64,000 nt of DNA from Lutibacter agarilyticus. Its GTDB lineage: Bacteria; Bacteroidota; Bacteroidia; Flavobacteriales; Flavobacteriaceae. Below, piece by piece: positions 35,721-45,204 of this stretch. A model generated the notes under the pieces. The model was given only the letters and a program-made list of their open reading frames with translations, was not told the origin of the DNA and did not search any database. Position 1 is the stretch's first letter, and each line of letters opens with the position of its first letter. Position numbers and translations under genes: made by a program. The stretch covers positions 372,001 through 436,000 of the forward strand of contig NZ_FZNT01000002.1 of assembly GCF_900188235.1 (NCBI RefSeq). The letters run 5' to 3'.

Positions 35721-36716
35721 TTAATCCACTAATTCAGTCAATTTTTTAAAGATTTTTTTAGGGTTTTTATTTTGATATAAAATAGCATATACAGCATTTA
35801 TTATGGGTGTATTGGCAGGGTTTTCTTCGTTTAATAAATACGCACTTTTTGAAGCATAGTAGCCTTCAGCAACCATACTCATTTCCATCATGGCGCTTTT
35901 AACAGTGTATCCTTTACCAATCATATTACCAAACATTCTGTTTCTACTAAATATAGAATATCCAGTAACCAATAAATCACCTAAATAGGCTGAATTATTA
36001 ATGTTTCTCTTCATTTTATGGCGTTTTTTAATAAAACGTTTCATTTCACGAATTGAATTTGACATTAATACTGCTTGAAAATTATCTCCATAGCCCAAAC
36101 CGTGTGCAATTCCAGCAGCAATTGCAAAAATATTTTTTAACATGGCAGCATATTCAATACCAATTATATCGTCAGAAGTTTTTGTTTTGATATAATGACT
36201 CGATAAATAGTTGCTCATTAACTCAGCTTTATCTAAATCTCTACAAGAAATTGTTAGGTACGATAATCGTTCCATAGCGACTTCTTCTGCGTGGCAAGGA
36301 CCTGAAATTACCCCAATATTGCTAAACGGAATATTTAATTTTTGGTTGAAATGCTCACCAACTATCAATCCGCTTTCAGGAATAATTCCCTTAATTGCTG
36401 AAAAGATAATTTTTGAAGAAAAATCTACGGTAATTAAATCTAATTCTGTTTTTATAAATGCTGAAGGAATGGCGAAAATTAAAATATCAGCATAGCTAAC
36501 GGTTTCATTTATATCGCTAGATAAAAGAAGTTTATTTACATCAAATTCCGCCGAACTTAAATAATTAGGATTGTGTTCGTTTTCTTTTATATAATCTATG
36601 GCACTCTGACTTCTCAAGTACCATCCAACTTCATCTAAATTTTCACAGAGCATTTTTACAATTGCAGTAGCCCAACTTCCTCCTCCAAAAACGGCAATTT
36701 TAGGGTGTTTACTCAT
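35721..36716 (-). CDS. gpsA: Glycerol-3-phosphate dehydrogenase [NAD(P)+]
   Basis: A 331-residue enzyme reducing dihydroxyacetone phosphate to sn-glycerol 3-phosphate for phospholipids. The dinucleotide motif AVFGGGSWATAIVKML starts it (GGGSWAT in place of the more common GAGxxG). SAIKGIIPESG, GVISGPCHAEEV, the catalytic-region YAAMLKNIFAIAAGIAHGLGYGDN and GDLLVTGYSIFSRN follow in family order. The next gene upstream (fructosamine kinase) is about 50 bp away and may share its transcript. Confidence 0.93.
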   Translation of the reverse strand: MSKHPKIAVFGGGSWATAIVKMLCENLDEVGWYLRSQSAIDYIKENEHNPNYLSSAEFDVNKLLLSSDINETVSYADILIFAIPSAFIKTELDLITVDFSSKIIFSAIKGIIPESGLIVGEHFNQKLNIPFSNIGVISGPCHAEEVAMERLSYLTISCRDLDKAELMSNYLSSHYIKTKTSDDIIGIEYAAMLKNIFAIAAGIAHGLGYGDNFQAVLMSNSIREMKRFIKKRHKMKRNINNSAYLGDLLVTGYSIFSRNRMFGNMIGKGYTVKSAMMEMSMVAEGYYASKSAYLLNEENPANTPIINAVYAILYQNKNPKKIFKKLTELVD

Positions 36717-36768
36717 GATATATTACTTTTTATGGGGTAAAAGTAACTATTTTACACAAATAGCGCTC

Positions 36769-37638
36769 TTAAAATTTAGTTATAATATTTTCAATGTTTC
36801 CTAAGTACGATTTTCCAAAGAGGTTTAAATGCACTAATAGTGGATACAAATTGTAAAAGTTATTCCGAAGGTTAAAACAAGGTGCTAACGGTAAAATTTC
36901 TTGATAATTATGATAAAATTCTGTAGAAAACCAACCAAATAGTTGCGACATAGCAATGTCCATTTCTCTATGCCCATAATACACTGCAGGATCAATTAAA
37001 ACTGCTTTTTCGTTATTTGAGCATATAAAATTTCCGCTCCATAAATCACCATGTACAGCACTTGGTTTTTCTACAGGGAAAATAGCTGGTATTTCAGCAT
37101 ACAACTCTTCAAATTGTTTTAAATGTTTTTGTTGAAGTTTGTTAGTTTCAAATGCTAATTTTACTTGAGGATTTAATCTGTTTTCAATAAAAAAGTCTGA
37201 AAAGGTTTCACAATAATTGTTTTTTTGAAATAATTCTCCAATAGAATTAGAATGATCTAATCCAAATTTAGTATTGGTTTGTTGGTGTAAATTTGTCAAT
37301 TGTTCTGCAAAGTTTCTCCAAAAATTAGCAGTTTTTTCTCCATTTTCAACCCATTCTAATACCAAAAATATGTCATTTTCAAAATTTCCTTCAAAAATAA
37401 TTTCAGGAACTAAAGCATTGTTTTTTTCTAAAAACTGCAATCCTAAAACTTCCTCTTTAAAACCATTTTTAAAAATAGTAGCTGAGTTTAATTTTACAAA
37501 AAATGTGTGTGTAGTTGTACTTACTTTATAAGTTTCATTAATAGAGCCACCACTAATAGTTTGCCAGTTAAAATTACTCTTAGTTGATGTATAGTTTTGT
37601 AAAAGCTGTTCTATATGTTGTTGAAGTCGTAATTTCAT
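36769..37638 (-). CDS. Fructosamine kinase family protein
   Basis: A phosphotransferase-fold protein of about 289 residues, in the fructosamine kinase/ketosamine-3-kinase family that repairs glycated proteins. Motifs include GGSINETYKV for the phosphate loop, FFVKLN with the ATP-binding lysine, the Brenner-type catalytic VHGDLWSGNFI, and LIDPAVYYGHREMDIAM for the metal-binding DPA. The ATG at 37638 (MKLRLQQHIEQ) is used; the frame from 37653 begins with TTG. Divergent from the flippase operon. Confidence 0.92.
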   Translation of the reverse strand: MKLRLQQHIEQLLQNYTSTKSNFNWQTISGGSINETYKVSTTTHTFFVKLNSATIFKNGFKEEVLGLQFLEKNNALVPEIIFEGNFENDIFLVLEWVENGEKTANFWRNFAEQLTNLHQQTNTKFGLDHSNSIGELFQKNNYCETFSDFFIENRLNPQVKLAFETNKLQQKHLKQFEELYAEIPAIFPVEKPSAVHGDLWSGNFICSNNEKAVLIDPAVYYGHREMDIAMSQLFGWFSTEFYHNYQEILPLAPCFNLRNNFYNLYPLLVHLNLFGKSYLGNIENIITKF

Positions 37639-37727
37639 AACCGAAAAATACAATATAATTCAATAAAATTTAAATGTTGTATTCCATCAATACTTTTGTA
37701 CTTTTATCCAGTTAATTTTATGCACTT

Positions 37728-39182
37728 TTGAGCACACTTAAACGATTTTTTCAAGATACTGTTATTTATGGAATTGCCGCAGTTTTACCGCGCGTAATTA
37801 ATTTTTTATTAGTACGTGTTCATACGGATGCGCTTGCTGCAGATAAGTATGCTGTAAATAGTGATTTTTATATTTGGGCAGCACTTTTTGCTGTGTTGCT
37901 AACCTTTGGTATGGAAACCGCTTTTTTTAGGTTTTACAATACCGAAAAGAAAAAGGATGCTATTGTTGCTACTACTTTTATAAGTATGTTGGTGGTTGCT
38001 GTGCTTTTTGTAGTGTCAATAGGTGTTTTCTTCGACTTTTTTCAGCAATTTTTAGATTTTGAAAATAATCCGTTACGCCTAAAATTATTTATCGGAATTT
38101 TAGCATTAGACACCATTTCTATGGTGCCATTTGCCTATTTACGCGTCACCAACCGTCCCATAAAATATGCGGTTATAAAACTGATTAACGTAGGTGTGAT
38201 TGTTTTGGTTAATTTATTGTTTTTAAGATATATACCTATCTTTTTAGAAGAAGGAGTTGGGTTTCCAGCATTTTTTGAAAACGCCTACAATAGTACTTCA
38301 AAAGTTAATTTTATTTTTATTGCCAATATTTTAGGAAGTGCCATTTCATTTATATTATTACTACCGTATTTATTGAAATTTAAATTCCAGTTTGATGTTC
38401 AATTGTTGAAGAAAATTTTAGCTTACAGTTGGCCAATTATGGTGGCTGGATTGGCTTATGTAATTAATGAAAATTTAGATAAATTTTTAATAAAACGAAT
38501 GATTGGAGCTTATGAAATGGGAATTTATAGTGCGTGTTATAAATTGGCCATTTTTATGAATTTATACATTATGGCCTTTAGATTGGGTGCTGAACCGTTC
38601 TTTTTTAACCAAGCTTCTAAAAAAAATGCCAAGAATACGTATGCTTTAATTATGAATTATTTTGTAATTATTGGCGCGTTGGTCTTCATTGGAATTGTTG
38701 GGTATATTGATATCTTAAAGCATTTCATCAATTCAAATTATTGGGGAGCTTTAGCTATTGTTCCAATTGTATTATTGGCCAATTTATTTTTAGGAATTTA
38801 TTATAATTTAGCCATTTGGTATAAGCTAACCGATAAAACACGTTACGGAATGTATTTCTCTATTATAGGAGCCGTTATTACCATTGTTTTAAACGTTTGG
38901 TTAATTCCGGTTACTGGTATTATGGCTGCTGCTTATGCAACCTTAATTGCGTATGCGAGTATGACTGTTGTATCTTATATAATTGGTAAAAAACATTATC
39001 CTATCAATTATAACCTTCAAAAAATAGCCATTTATTTAATTGCATCAGTGGTTATTTGTTGGGTTTCATTTAATTATTTTAGAGGTAATTTTTGGGTTTC
39101 CACTTTGTTAATTACTGGTTTTTCAGCAATTATTTATTTCAAAGAAAAAAAGGATTTATTGGCAATATTTAATAAAAAATAA
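37728..39182 (+). CDS. Polysaccharide biosynthesis/oligosaccharide flippase (MOP family)
   Basis: A 484-residue membrane protein with about 12-14 predicted helices, of the Wzx/RfbX-like MOP superfamily. It begins TLKRFFQDTVIYGIAAVLPRVINFLLV, typical of the family, and includes INENLDKFLIKRMIGAYEMGIYSACYKLAIFM. It should flip lipid-linked glycans across the inner membrane. The start codon is TTG: an ATG 8 bp upstream hits a stop after three codons. A TACTTTTG -7 element is at 37691-37698. First gene of a three-gene operon with an esterase-like gene and dut (gaps of 1-2 bp). Confidence 0.88.
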   Translation: MSTLKRFFQDTVIYGIAAVLPRVINFLLVRVHTDALAADKYAVNSDFYIWAALFAVLLTFGMETAFFRFYNTEKKKDAIVATTFISMLVVAVLFVVSIGVFFDFFQQFLDFENNPLRLKLFIGILALDTISMVPFAYLRVTNRPIKYAVIKLINVGVIVLVNLLFLRYIPIFLEEGVGFPAFFENAYNSTSKVNFIFIANILGSAISFILLLPYLLKFKFQFDVQLLKKILAYSWPIMVAGLAYVINENLDKFLIKRMIGAYEMGIYSACYKLAIFMNLYIMAFRLGAEPFFFNQASKKNAKNTYALIMNYFVIIGALVFIGIVGYIDILKHFINSNYWGALAIVPIVLLANLFLGIYYNLAIWYKLTDKTRYGMYFSIIGAVITIVLNVWLIPVTGIMAAAYATLIAYASMTVVSYIIGKKHYPINYNLQKIAIYLIASVVICWVSFNYFRGNFWVSTLLITGFSAIIYFKEKKDLLAIFNKK

Positions 39183-39183
39183 T

Positions 39184-40026
39184 ATGAAAAACTGGGTTGC
39201 ATGTTTCTTGTTTTTTTTACTCAGTTCTTTGTTATTTGGTCAGGAAACTGCTGTAAGAACACACACAGCAACTTCTAATGTTTCAATTATTGAAAAGGTA
39301 TTTGTTATTCCAGAATTAAATTCAATCTCGCATAAAATTTGGGTGTATCTACCGCCTGATTATGTAACGTCTTCAAAAAAATATCCTGTAATTTATATGC
39401 ACGATGCTCAAAATTTATTTGATGCAGCAACTTCGTACAGTGGTGAATGGGAAGTTGATGAAAGTTTGAATAAATTATTTAACAAAACAGGTAAAGGTTT
39501 TATTGTTGTTGCGGTTGAAAATGGGGGTGATGAACGCATTAATGAATACACTCCTTGGCTACATAAAAAATACGGTGGAGGTAAAGGCGATTTGTATATA
39601 AATTTTATTGTAAATACCTTAAAACCGTATATTGATGCAACATACCGAACAAAACCTCAGCAAAAATTTACGGGATTAATAGGAAGTTCTTTAGGTGGAT
39701 TAATTTCATATTACGGTGGACTGAAATACCCAAAGGTTTTTGGTAAAATTGGTGCTTTATCTACTTCTTTTTGGTTTTCAAATGAAGTTGTTATTTTTAC
39801 CAATAAAAAAGGAAACTTAAACAAGGTAAAATTAATTTTATTAGTTGGTGAAAAAGAAGGTGAAGATGTAGTTTTAGATACCAAAAATATTGAAAAACAA
39901 TTGCTAGAAACAGGTTTCAAATCAAAAAATTTAAAAACTAAAGTCAATCCTGAAGGCCAACATAATGAAGCCTTTTGGAAAAGTGAATTTTCAGAAATTG
40001 TACAATGGCTTTATAACATTCAATAA
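39184..40026 (+). CDS. Secreted esterase-like alpha/beta hydrolase
   Basis: A 280-residue enterochelin esterase/PF00756-like alpha/beta hydrolase. It has a signal peptide ending near LLFGQ, then [29 protein letters not shown], the nucleophile elbow GSSLGG, and a late [13 protein letters not shown] carrying the catalytic histidine. Periplasmic. It probably acts on an ester of a sugar, siderophore or peptidoglycan. It lies between the flippase gene and dut with gaps of 1 and 2 bp. Confidence 0.9.
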   Translation: MKNWVACFLFFLLSSLLFGQETAVRTHTATSNVSIIEKVFVIPELNSISHKIWVYLPPDYVTSSKKYPVIYMHDAQNLFDAATSYSGEWEVDESLNKLFNKTGKGFIVVAVENGGDERINEYTPWLHKKYGGGKGDLYINFIVNTLKPYIDATYRTKPQQKFTGLIGSSLGGLISYYGGLKYPKVFGKIGALSTSFWFSNEVVIFTNKKGNLNKVKLILLVGEKEGEDVVLDTKNIEKQLLETGFKSKNLKTKVNPEGQHNEAFWKSEFSEIVQWLYNIQ

Positions 40027-40028
40027 CT

Positions 40029-40460
40029 ATGCAAATACAAATTATCAACAAATCAAAACACGAATTACCTAGTTACGAAACCATTGCTTCCGCAGGAATG
40101 GATTTACGTGCTAATATTTCAGAAGCAATTACATTAAAACCTTTGGAACGTACTATTATAAAAACAGGCCTGTTTATTGCTTTGCCTGTTGGTACCGAAG
40201 CGCAGGTGCGACCGCGTAGTGGTTTGGCAGCTAAAAAAGGAATTACAGTATTAAATGCGCCAGGAACTGTAGATGCAGATTACAGAGGTGAAATAGGGGT
40301 GATTTTAGTGAATATTTCTAATGAAGATTTTGTGATAAATGATGGTGAACGCATTGCGCAGTTGGTAATTGCAAAACATGAACGCGCCGAATGGGATGTT
40401 GTTGAAGTGTTAAGCGAAACTGAACGTGGCGCTGGCGGATTTGGTTCTACTGGAGTCTAA
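40029..40460 (+). CDS. dut: dUTP diphosphatase
   Basis: A 143-residue trimeric dUTPase converting dUTP to dUMP and diphosphate. The five family motifs are visible: [44 protein letters not shown] and the C-terminal [10 protein letters not shown]. Last gene of the flippase operon; the terminator hairpin after it is shared with gltX. Confidence 0.97.
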   Translation: MQIQIINKSKHELPSYETIASAGMDLRANISEAITLKPLERTIIKTGLFIALPVGTEAQVRPRSGLAAKKGITVLNAPGTVDADYRGEIGVILVNISNEDFVINDGERIAQLVIAKHERAEWDVVEVLSETERGAGGFGSTGV

Positions 40461-40467
40461 AAAACTG

Positions 40468-40505
40468 AATAAAAAAACCTAACAGGTTTTTAAAATCTGT
40501 TAGGT
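40468..40505. terminator. Terminator between dut and gltX
   Basis: Perfect 11-bp arms AAACCTAACAG (40473-40483) and CTGTTAGGTTT (40495-40505); the stronger T-tract lies on the minus strand, so it mainly ends gltX. Confidence 0.85.
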
Positions 40506-40558
40506 TTAGTATTAAAATATCTATAAAACCCTAGATAGTTTAGGATAACGAGTTTGAA

Positions 40559-42088
40559 TTACAAGGCGGTAATAGCGTTGTTAATTCTGTCAATAGTTGC
40601 TTGTTTTCCAATCATTTCAGCAATATCAAAAAGGTGAGGACCTTTCATAGCTCCTACTAAACTCAATCTAAAAGGTTGCATTACTTTTCCAAAACCAATT
40701 TCTTTTGAAGTAATCCATTCCTTTACAATAGTTTCAATATTTTGAGAATTAAAATCTTCAATACCATCTAAAATAGCAACTAATTCTTGCATTAAAGCAG
40801 GTGTATCTTCTTTCCATTGTTTTTTTGAAGCTTTTGCATCGTATTCAGTTGGGTTTTCAAAAAAGAAATTACTTAAATCCCAAAAATCAGCTACAAACGT
40901 AGCGCGTTCTTTAATTAAAGAAACCACTTTTTCAGTATATTCTTTTTCTACAACAATTCCTTTTTCTGTTAAAATTTCAGCAAATAATTCGGCCAATTCA
41001 GCATTGTTTTTTTTCATCATATATTGCTGATTGAACCATTTTGTTTTATCAGGATCAAAACGAGCTCCAGATTTATTAACTCTACCTATGTCAAAAATAG
41101 CGCTTAGCTCTTCAATGCTAAATAATTCTTGTTCTGTGCCAGGATTCCATCCTAATAAAGCTAAAAAGTTAACCACCGTTTCGGCGAAATAACCATCTTC
41201 TTTATAACCTCTAGAAATAGCACCTGTTTCTTCATTTTTATAAGCTAAAGGAAATACTGGAAAACCTAACTTATCACCATCACGTTTGCTTAATTTACCT
41301 TTTCCTACTGGTTTTAAAATTAAAGGTAAATGAGCAAATTCAGGAGCATCCCATCCAAAAGCTTCGTATAAAGCAATGTGTAGTGGGAGTGAAGGCAACC
41401 ATTCTTCACCACGAATTACGTGGCTAATTTCCATTAAATAGTCATCAACAATATTTGCCAAATGGTAGGTTGGCATTCCATCACTTTTAAATAAAATTTT
41501 ATCATCTAAAATTTCTCTTTTAAAGCTCACATTTCCACGTATCATATCAGTTGAGGCAATTACAGCTTCTTCACCATGAATTATGGGTTCGTACATTTTA
41601 AAGCGTACTACATATTTTTCGCCATTGGCAATTCGCTGTGCAACTTCATCTTTAGTGAGTGTTAACGAATTGGTTAATTTTTCTCTGTTGTGCCAGTTGT
41701 AAATAAATGTTTTTCCTTTTTCTTCGTGATCTTTTCTGTGGAAATCTAACATTTCAGCAGTGTCAAAAGCGTAATAAGCTTTTCCGTTCGCTATTAATTC
41801 TTCAGCGTATTTCTTGTAAATTTCTTTACGTTCTGATTGACGATACGGTCCAAACTTTTCATTTTTACCTGGTCCCTCGTCAAAAGGAATATTACACCAA
41901 TTTAAGGCGTCAATTATATATTGTTCTGCATTGGCAACATAGCGTGTTTGATCGGTATCTTCAATACGTAACACAAATGTACCATTGTGTTTTTTTGCAA
42001 ATAAATAATTAAAAAGTGCAGTTCTTACACCGCCAATATGTAATGGTCCTGTTGGACTAGGAGCAAAGCGTACTCTTACGTTTTCCAT
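40559..42088 (-). CDS. gltX: Glutamate--tRNA ligase
   Basis: A class I synthetase of about 509 residues charging tRNA-Glu. Class signatures: APSPTGPLHIGGVRTALFN (HIGH) at the start and KLSKRDG (KMSKS-type). The C-terminal anticodon-binding helices are present. I start at MENVRVRFAPSPTG; the frame from 42127 adds 13 residues, but a TATCTTTG promoter element falls inside that extension. Monocistronic. Confidence 0.96.
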   Translation of the reverse strand: MENVRVRFAPSPTGPLHIGGVRTALFNYLFAKKHNGTFVLRIEDTDQTRYVANAEQYIIDALNWCNIPFDEGPGKNEKFGPYRQSERKEIYKKYAEELIANGKAYYAFDTAEMLDFHRKDHEEKGKTFIYNWHNREKLTNSLTLTKDEVAQRIANGEKYVVRFKMYEPIIHGEEAVIASTDMIRGNVSFKREILDDKILFKSDGMPTYHLANIVDDYLMEISHVIRGEEWLPSLPLHIALYEAFGWDAPEFAHLPLILKPVGKGKLSKRDGDKLGFPVFPLAYKNEETGAISRGYKEDGYFAETVVNFLALLGWNPGTEQELFSIEELSAIFDIGRVNKSGARFDPDKTKWFNQQYMMKKNNAELAELFAEILTEKGIVVEKEYTEKVVSLIKERATFVADFWDLSNFFFENPTEYDAKASKKQWKEDTPALMQELVAILDGIEDFNSQNIETIVKEWITSKEIGFGKVMQPFRLSLVGAMKGPHLFDIAEMIGKQATIDRINNAITAL

Positions 42089-42109
42089 TTTCTGAATAAT
42101 TTTAGAGTG

Positions 42110-42117
42110 CAAAGATA
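42110..42117 (-). promoter_or_regulatory. -7 promoter element for gltX
   Basis: Reads TATCTTTG on the minus strand, 21 bp before the preferred ATG; exact TAnnTTTG match. Confidence 0.5.
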
Positions 42118-42148
42118 ATTTAACCAAAGTAATTAGGAAGTTTTAACG

Positions 42149-42180
42149 CAAAAAAAGGTTGTAATTTATTACAACCTTTT
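42149..42180 (-). terminator. Terminator of the small membrane protein gene
   Basis: Arms AAAGGTTGTAA and TTACAACCTTT around a 4-nt loop, with the T-tract on the minus strand. Confidence 0.75.
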
Positions 42181-42252
42181 AAAATCTGCCCAATTTCGAT
42201 TTTAGTGTCCTTTCATATTAAAAAGGTTATGTTTTGGGGACAACTAGTGTTT

Positions 42253-42414
42253 TTAATGAAAAACTCTATTGGTTCTCTCTATTTGAGTTTCTTGTGGTGA
42301 GTTTGACATTACTTTATTAAGTACAAATAAATTTAAAATAAATAACACAGCGAGTATTAAACCTATAATTAGTAATTTAATGTTTTTAAAATAAAGAATT
42401 TTTTTTAGTGTCAT
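42253..42414 (-). CDS. Possible small single-span membrane protein
   Basis: About 53 residues from MTLKKILYF, with a positively charged N-terminus, one membrane helix (LLIIGLILAVLFILNLFVL) and a short polar tail. The longer frame from 42456 adds 14 residues. A hairpin terminator on the correct strand about 70 bp downstream supports it being transcribed. No family is recognised. Confidence 0.5.
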   Translation of the reverse strand: MTLKKILYFKNIKLLIIGLILAVLFILNLFVLNKVMSNSPQETQIERTNRVFH

Positions 42415-42566
42415 AATGATGAAATTTATAAAGTGTAAAGGTAAGAAAGCATCCAATTTTAGGATAAGGTAAAACCCTACTTATTTGGGGGGATATTTCC
42501 CCTTTTTTATTTTTTATAGCTTATAATAAAAGTTTAACTTTAGCCATCATTAAAAAATAACTATTT

Positions 42567-42989
42567 ATGAAAATAATTACTTCAGAAGAAGCAAAAAAAT
42601 TAAATGAAAATTTTATAAAAATTAAAGGTAAAGCACTTGATAAAATTGTTGAAAAAGAAACAGGTAAACCTAAAGAGAAAGATGCTATTTCCTCTTGGTT
42701 TTCATTAGACGAATTAAAAGAATACATTGCCTATGTTGAAGATCAAGGTAAAGAAAAAGACATTAATGTAAACGGTTTAAGAATTTATTTTGGATCGTAT
42801 AGCAATAATGAAAAAAATAAAGAGAAAAAAGGATTGTCAACCGTATTTTTAGTGCCAACACAAGCTAAAGTAGGTGCGCTACAAAAAGATGGATTGACAA
42901 GAATTGAAGCACCATCTGATATTACGGATATTGATGGCATGAATTCAGGTGGTTTAGGTCAACCTCCAAGTGCAATTTATCCTCAGTAA
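42567..42989 (+). CDS. Conserved hypothetical soluble protein
   Basis: A 140-residue protein without signal or membrane segments. It starts MKIITSEEAKKLNENFI, has a charged helical first half with a WFSLDELKEYIAYVEDQ segment, then a strand-rich part (NGLRIYFGSYS, LSTVFLVPTQAK) and a Gly/Pro/Asn-rich tail ending SAIYPQ. I do not recognise a family, though the pattern LRIYFGSY and FLVPT appears in Bacteroidetes hypotheticals. Monocistronic; next gene 105 bp away. Confidence 0.75.
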   Translation: MKIITSEEAKKLNENFIKIKGKALDKIVEKETGKPKEKDAISSWFSLDELKEYIAYVEDQGKEKDINVNGLRIYFGSYSNNEKNKEKKGLSTVFLVPTQAKVGALQKDGLTRIEAPSDITDIDGMNSGGLGQPPSAIYPQ

Positions 42990-43094
42990 TAAACATTTTT
43001 CAAAAAACTCTTTATATTGGCTTTTCCTTCTGGTTCATTTTGTAGGTAACGCTTTTGGGATGAATTTCAACAAACTTTACTTTTAAAATTACTT

Positions 43095-43724
43095 ATGTGG
43101 TTATATATATATCCTTTAATTTATTTTATTACAATATCAGTCGGATTTGTTTATTATCATAAATTTAAACAAGATGTAGCCTTAATGTTTTTTTTAGGGT
43201 TTTTAATTTATTCTTTTTTTACAGAGGTAATTGGAAACTATTGTGGACGTATTTTAGGTATAAATACCTTTTATATATATAATCTGTGGCATATAGTAAA
43301 CCACTTATTTTATATGATTTTCTTTTTGTACTTAATGAAGGGCACTTTTAAGGGTAACCTTTTGAAATGGCTATTGGTTATTTACATAATTATAGTCTCT
43401 ATCGATATTATTTTTATTGAAAATTTTATAACACAGGGACTTATTAATATAATGATAATTGGTAGTTTATTTGTTGTAATCTCAGTAATGTTATTTTTTA
43501 TTGAATTAATAAATAGAGATGAAATATTAGAAATTCAGAAAACATTAGTCTTTTGGATAGCTATAGGTGTTTTGTTGTTTAATATTGGCTTTATTCCAAT
43601 AATAATTATTGCTGAATTTATAGCTTATAGAGGTATATTTAGTTATATCATTTTAACGTTAAATATAATTATGAGTTTTTGCTTTATCACCGGTTTTATA
43701 GTAAGTAAAAAGGAATGTAATTAG
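43095..43724 (+). CDS. Seven-helix integral membrane protein linked to a two-component system
   Basis: A 209-residue, very hydrophobic protein with about seven predicted membrane helices (roughly residues 4-20, 28-48, 65-85, 92-110, 115-137, 150-170 and 180-203). No enzyme motif is visible. It ends 6 bp before a NarX-like histidine kinase gene with a minimal sensor domain, so it may be the membrane sensor or a signal-binding accessory for that kinase; this is inferred from position. Confidence 0.8.
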   Translation: MWLYIYPLIYFITISVGFVYYHKFKQDVALMFFLGFLIYSFFTEVIGNYCGRILGINTFYIYNLWHIVNHLFYMIFFLYLMKGTFKGNLLKWLLVIYIIIVSIDIIFIENFITQGLINIMIIGSLFVVISVMLFFIELINRDEILEIQKTLVFWIAIGVLLFNIGFIPIIIIAEFIAYRGIFSYIILTLNIIMSFCFITGFIVSKKECN

Positions 43725-43730
43725 TAATTT

Positions 43731-44507
43731 ATGGAACAAACTGAAATACAACTATTGGTTTTTGTAACCACCATTATTGTTCTAATATTGGCTATCACAC
43801 TAATTGTTTTCTTTTTCTATTTTCAACAAAAAAAGACCGCTTATTTAATAAAACAACGCGAAACTCAAAAGCGTTTTCAAGAAGAAATTAACAAATCTAG
43901 GTTAGAAATTCAGGAGCAAGCATTGCAAAATATAAGTTGGGAAATTCATGACAATGTTGGTCAGTTACTTTCTACAGCTAAAATGCAATTGAATATGGTG
44001 CAATTTTCCTTGCCCGAAGAAAATCAAGAAGGTATTCAGGAAACAGGAGATCTTATTGGAAAAAGTTTACAAGAACTTAGAGGTTTGGCAAAATCTTTAA
44101 ATCCTGAAACTATAAAAAACAAAGGCTTACTAACTTCAATAACACAAGAAATTGAGCGTTTCAATCGTTTAAACTTTATAAATGCTTCTATTGAAGTTTC
44201 TGAAGATTATTACGATTTAAACAATGAAAAAGAAATTATTTTATTCCGAATCTTACAAGAATTTTGCAATAACACCTTAAAGTATTCTAAAGCTAAAAAT
44301 TTGAACATAGTATTTAATTATTATAAAGACAACGTATTTATTGTAGCCGAAGATGATGGTGTTGGTTTTGATGTGAATGATACTTCAAAACACAAGGGAA
44401 TTGGTTTGACTAATATGAAGAACAGAGGAGAGTTGATAGGTGCAACCATTGAATTAAAATCAGATATCAATAGCGGAACTAAATTATATATTAATTGCCC
44501 AAAATAA
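43731..44507 (+). CDS. Sensor histidine kinase (NarX/LytS-type, HisKA_3)
   Basis: A 258-residue kinase with one N-terminal membrane helix (about 7-30), a coiled coil, the HisKA_3 phospho-acceptor H73 in WEIHDNVGQLLSTAKMQL, and an HATPase domain (FCNNTLKYSKA, DDGVGFD, GIGLTNMKNR). It has no periplasmic sensory domain, so the signal must come through a partner, possibly the 7TM protein just upstream. It should phosphorylate the adjacent LuxR-type regulator. Three-gene operon. Confidence 0.93.
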   Translation: MEQTEIQLLVFVTTIIVLILAITLIVFFFYFQQKKTAYLIKQRETQKRFQEEINKSRLEIQEQALQNISWEIHDNVGQLLSTAKMQLNMVQFSLPEENQEGIQETGDLIGKSLQELRGLAKSLNPETIKNKGLLTSITQEIERFNRLNFINASIEVSEDYYDLNNEKEIILFRILQEFCNNTLKYSKAKNLNIVFNYYKDNVFIVAEDDGVGFDVNDTSKHKGIGLTNMKNRGELIGATIELKSDINSGTKLYINCPK

Positions 44508-44512
44508 TACCA

Positions 44513-45157
44513 ATGAAAAAAATAGATGTAATAATAGTAGACGATCATATGTTATTTTCTCAGGCACTAAATAGTTTGGTGTCTAAATTTGATGAGTTTA
44601 ACGTTATTAAAGTACTAAATGATGGCGCTGAAGTAGTTGATTATTTTAAAAACAACAATCCTGAACCCGATGTTATTTTAATGGATATTCAAATGCCTAT
44701 TATGAATGGTATTGAGGCTGCCAATTGGTTAAAAAATAACAGACCTACTATGAAAGTAATTGCACTTTCTATGGAATGTGAAGAAGAAACAATTTTAGCA
44801 ATGTTACGCGCTGGTGCTAAAGGATATTTGTTAAAAGATATTCATCCTTCGGTTTTAAAACATGCCATTAATGAAGTACATACCAACGGTTTTTATTATA
44901 CCGAAAATGTTACAAGTACTTTACTTAATGCCAATACTTTGGGTCTTAATAAATCTAATATTGTTTTAAAAGATCGTGAATTAGAATTTTTGAAATTAAC
45001 TTGTTCAGAATTAACGTATAAACAAATTGCCGAAAAAATGTTTTTAAGTCCTAAAACTGTTGAAAATTATAGAGAAGCTTTATTTGAAAAATTAGAAGCA
45101 AAAACACGTATCGGACTAGTTTTATACGCAATAAAGCAAAAGATAGTTATACTGTAA
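44513..45157 (+). CDS. NarL/FixJ family response regulator
   Basis: A 214-residue response regulator from MKKIDVIIVDDHML. The receiver domain has phospho-acceptor D58 (ILMDIQMPIMNG), followed by a LuxR-type helix-turn-helix (about 148-210) with LTCSELTYKQIAEKMFLSPKTVENYREALFEKL. A TTG-started frame from 44495 overlaps the kinase gene and was not used. Partner of the NarX-like kinase. Target genes unknown. Confidence 0.95.
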   Translation: MKKIDVIIVDDHMLFSQALNSLVSKFDEFNVIKVLNDGAEVVDYFKNNNPEPDVILMDIQMPIMNGIEAANWLKNNRPTMKVIALSMECEEETILAMLRAGAKGYLLKDIHPSVLKHAINEVHTNGFYYTENVTSTLLNANTLGLNKSNIVLKDRELEFLKLTCSELTYKQIAEKMFLSPKTVENYREALFEKLEAKTRIGLVLYAIKQKIVIL

Positions 45158-45204
45158 TCAATTTTCGTTATTTTTAACCGTTCTATGGCTATAAAAATAA
45201 CAAC

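Noticed and set aside
41707-42012. 101-codon plus-strand frame opposite gltX, and similar long frames opposite XDH, rnr, pgk and the kinases
   Set aside because: They lie wholly antisense to clearly recognised genes, have poor composition and no homology signal; they are shadows of low-GC codon use.
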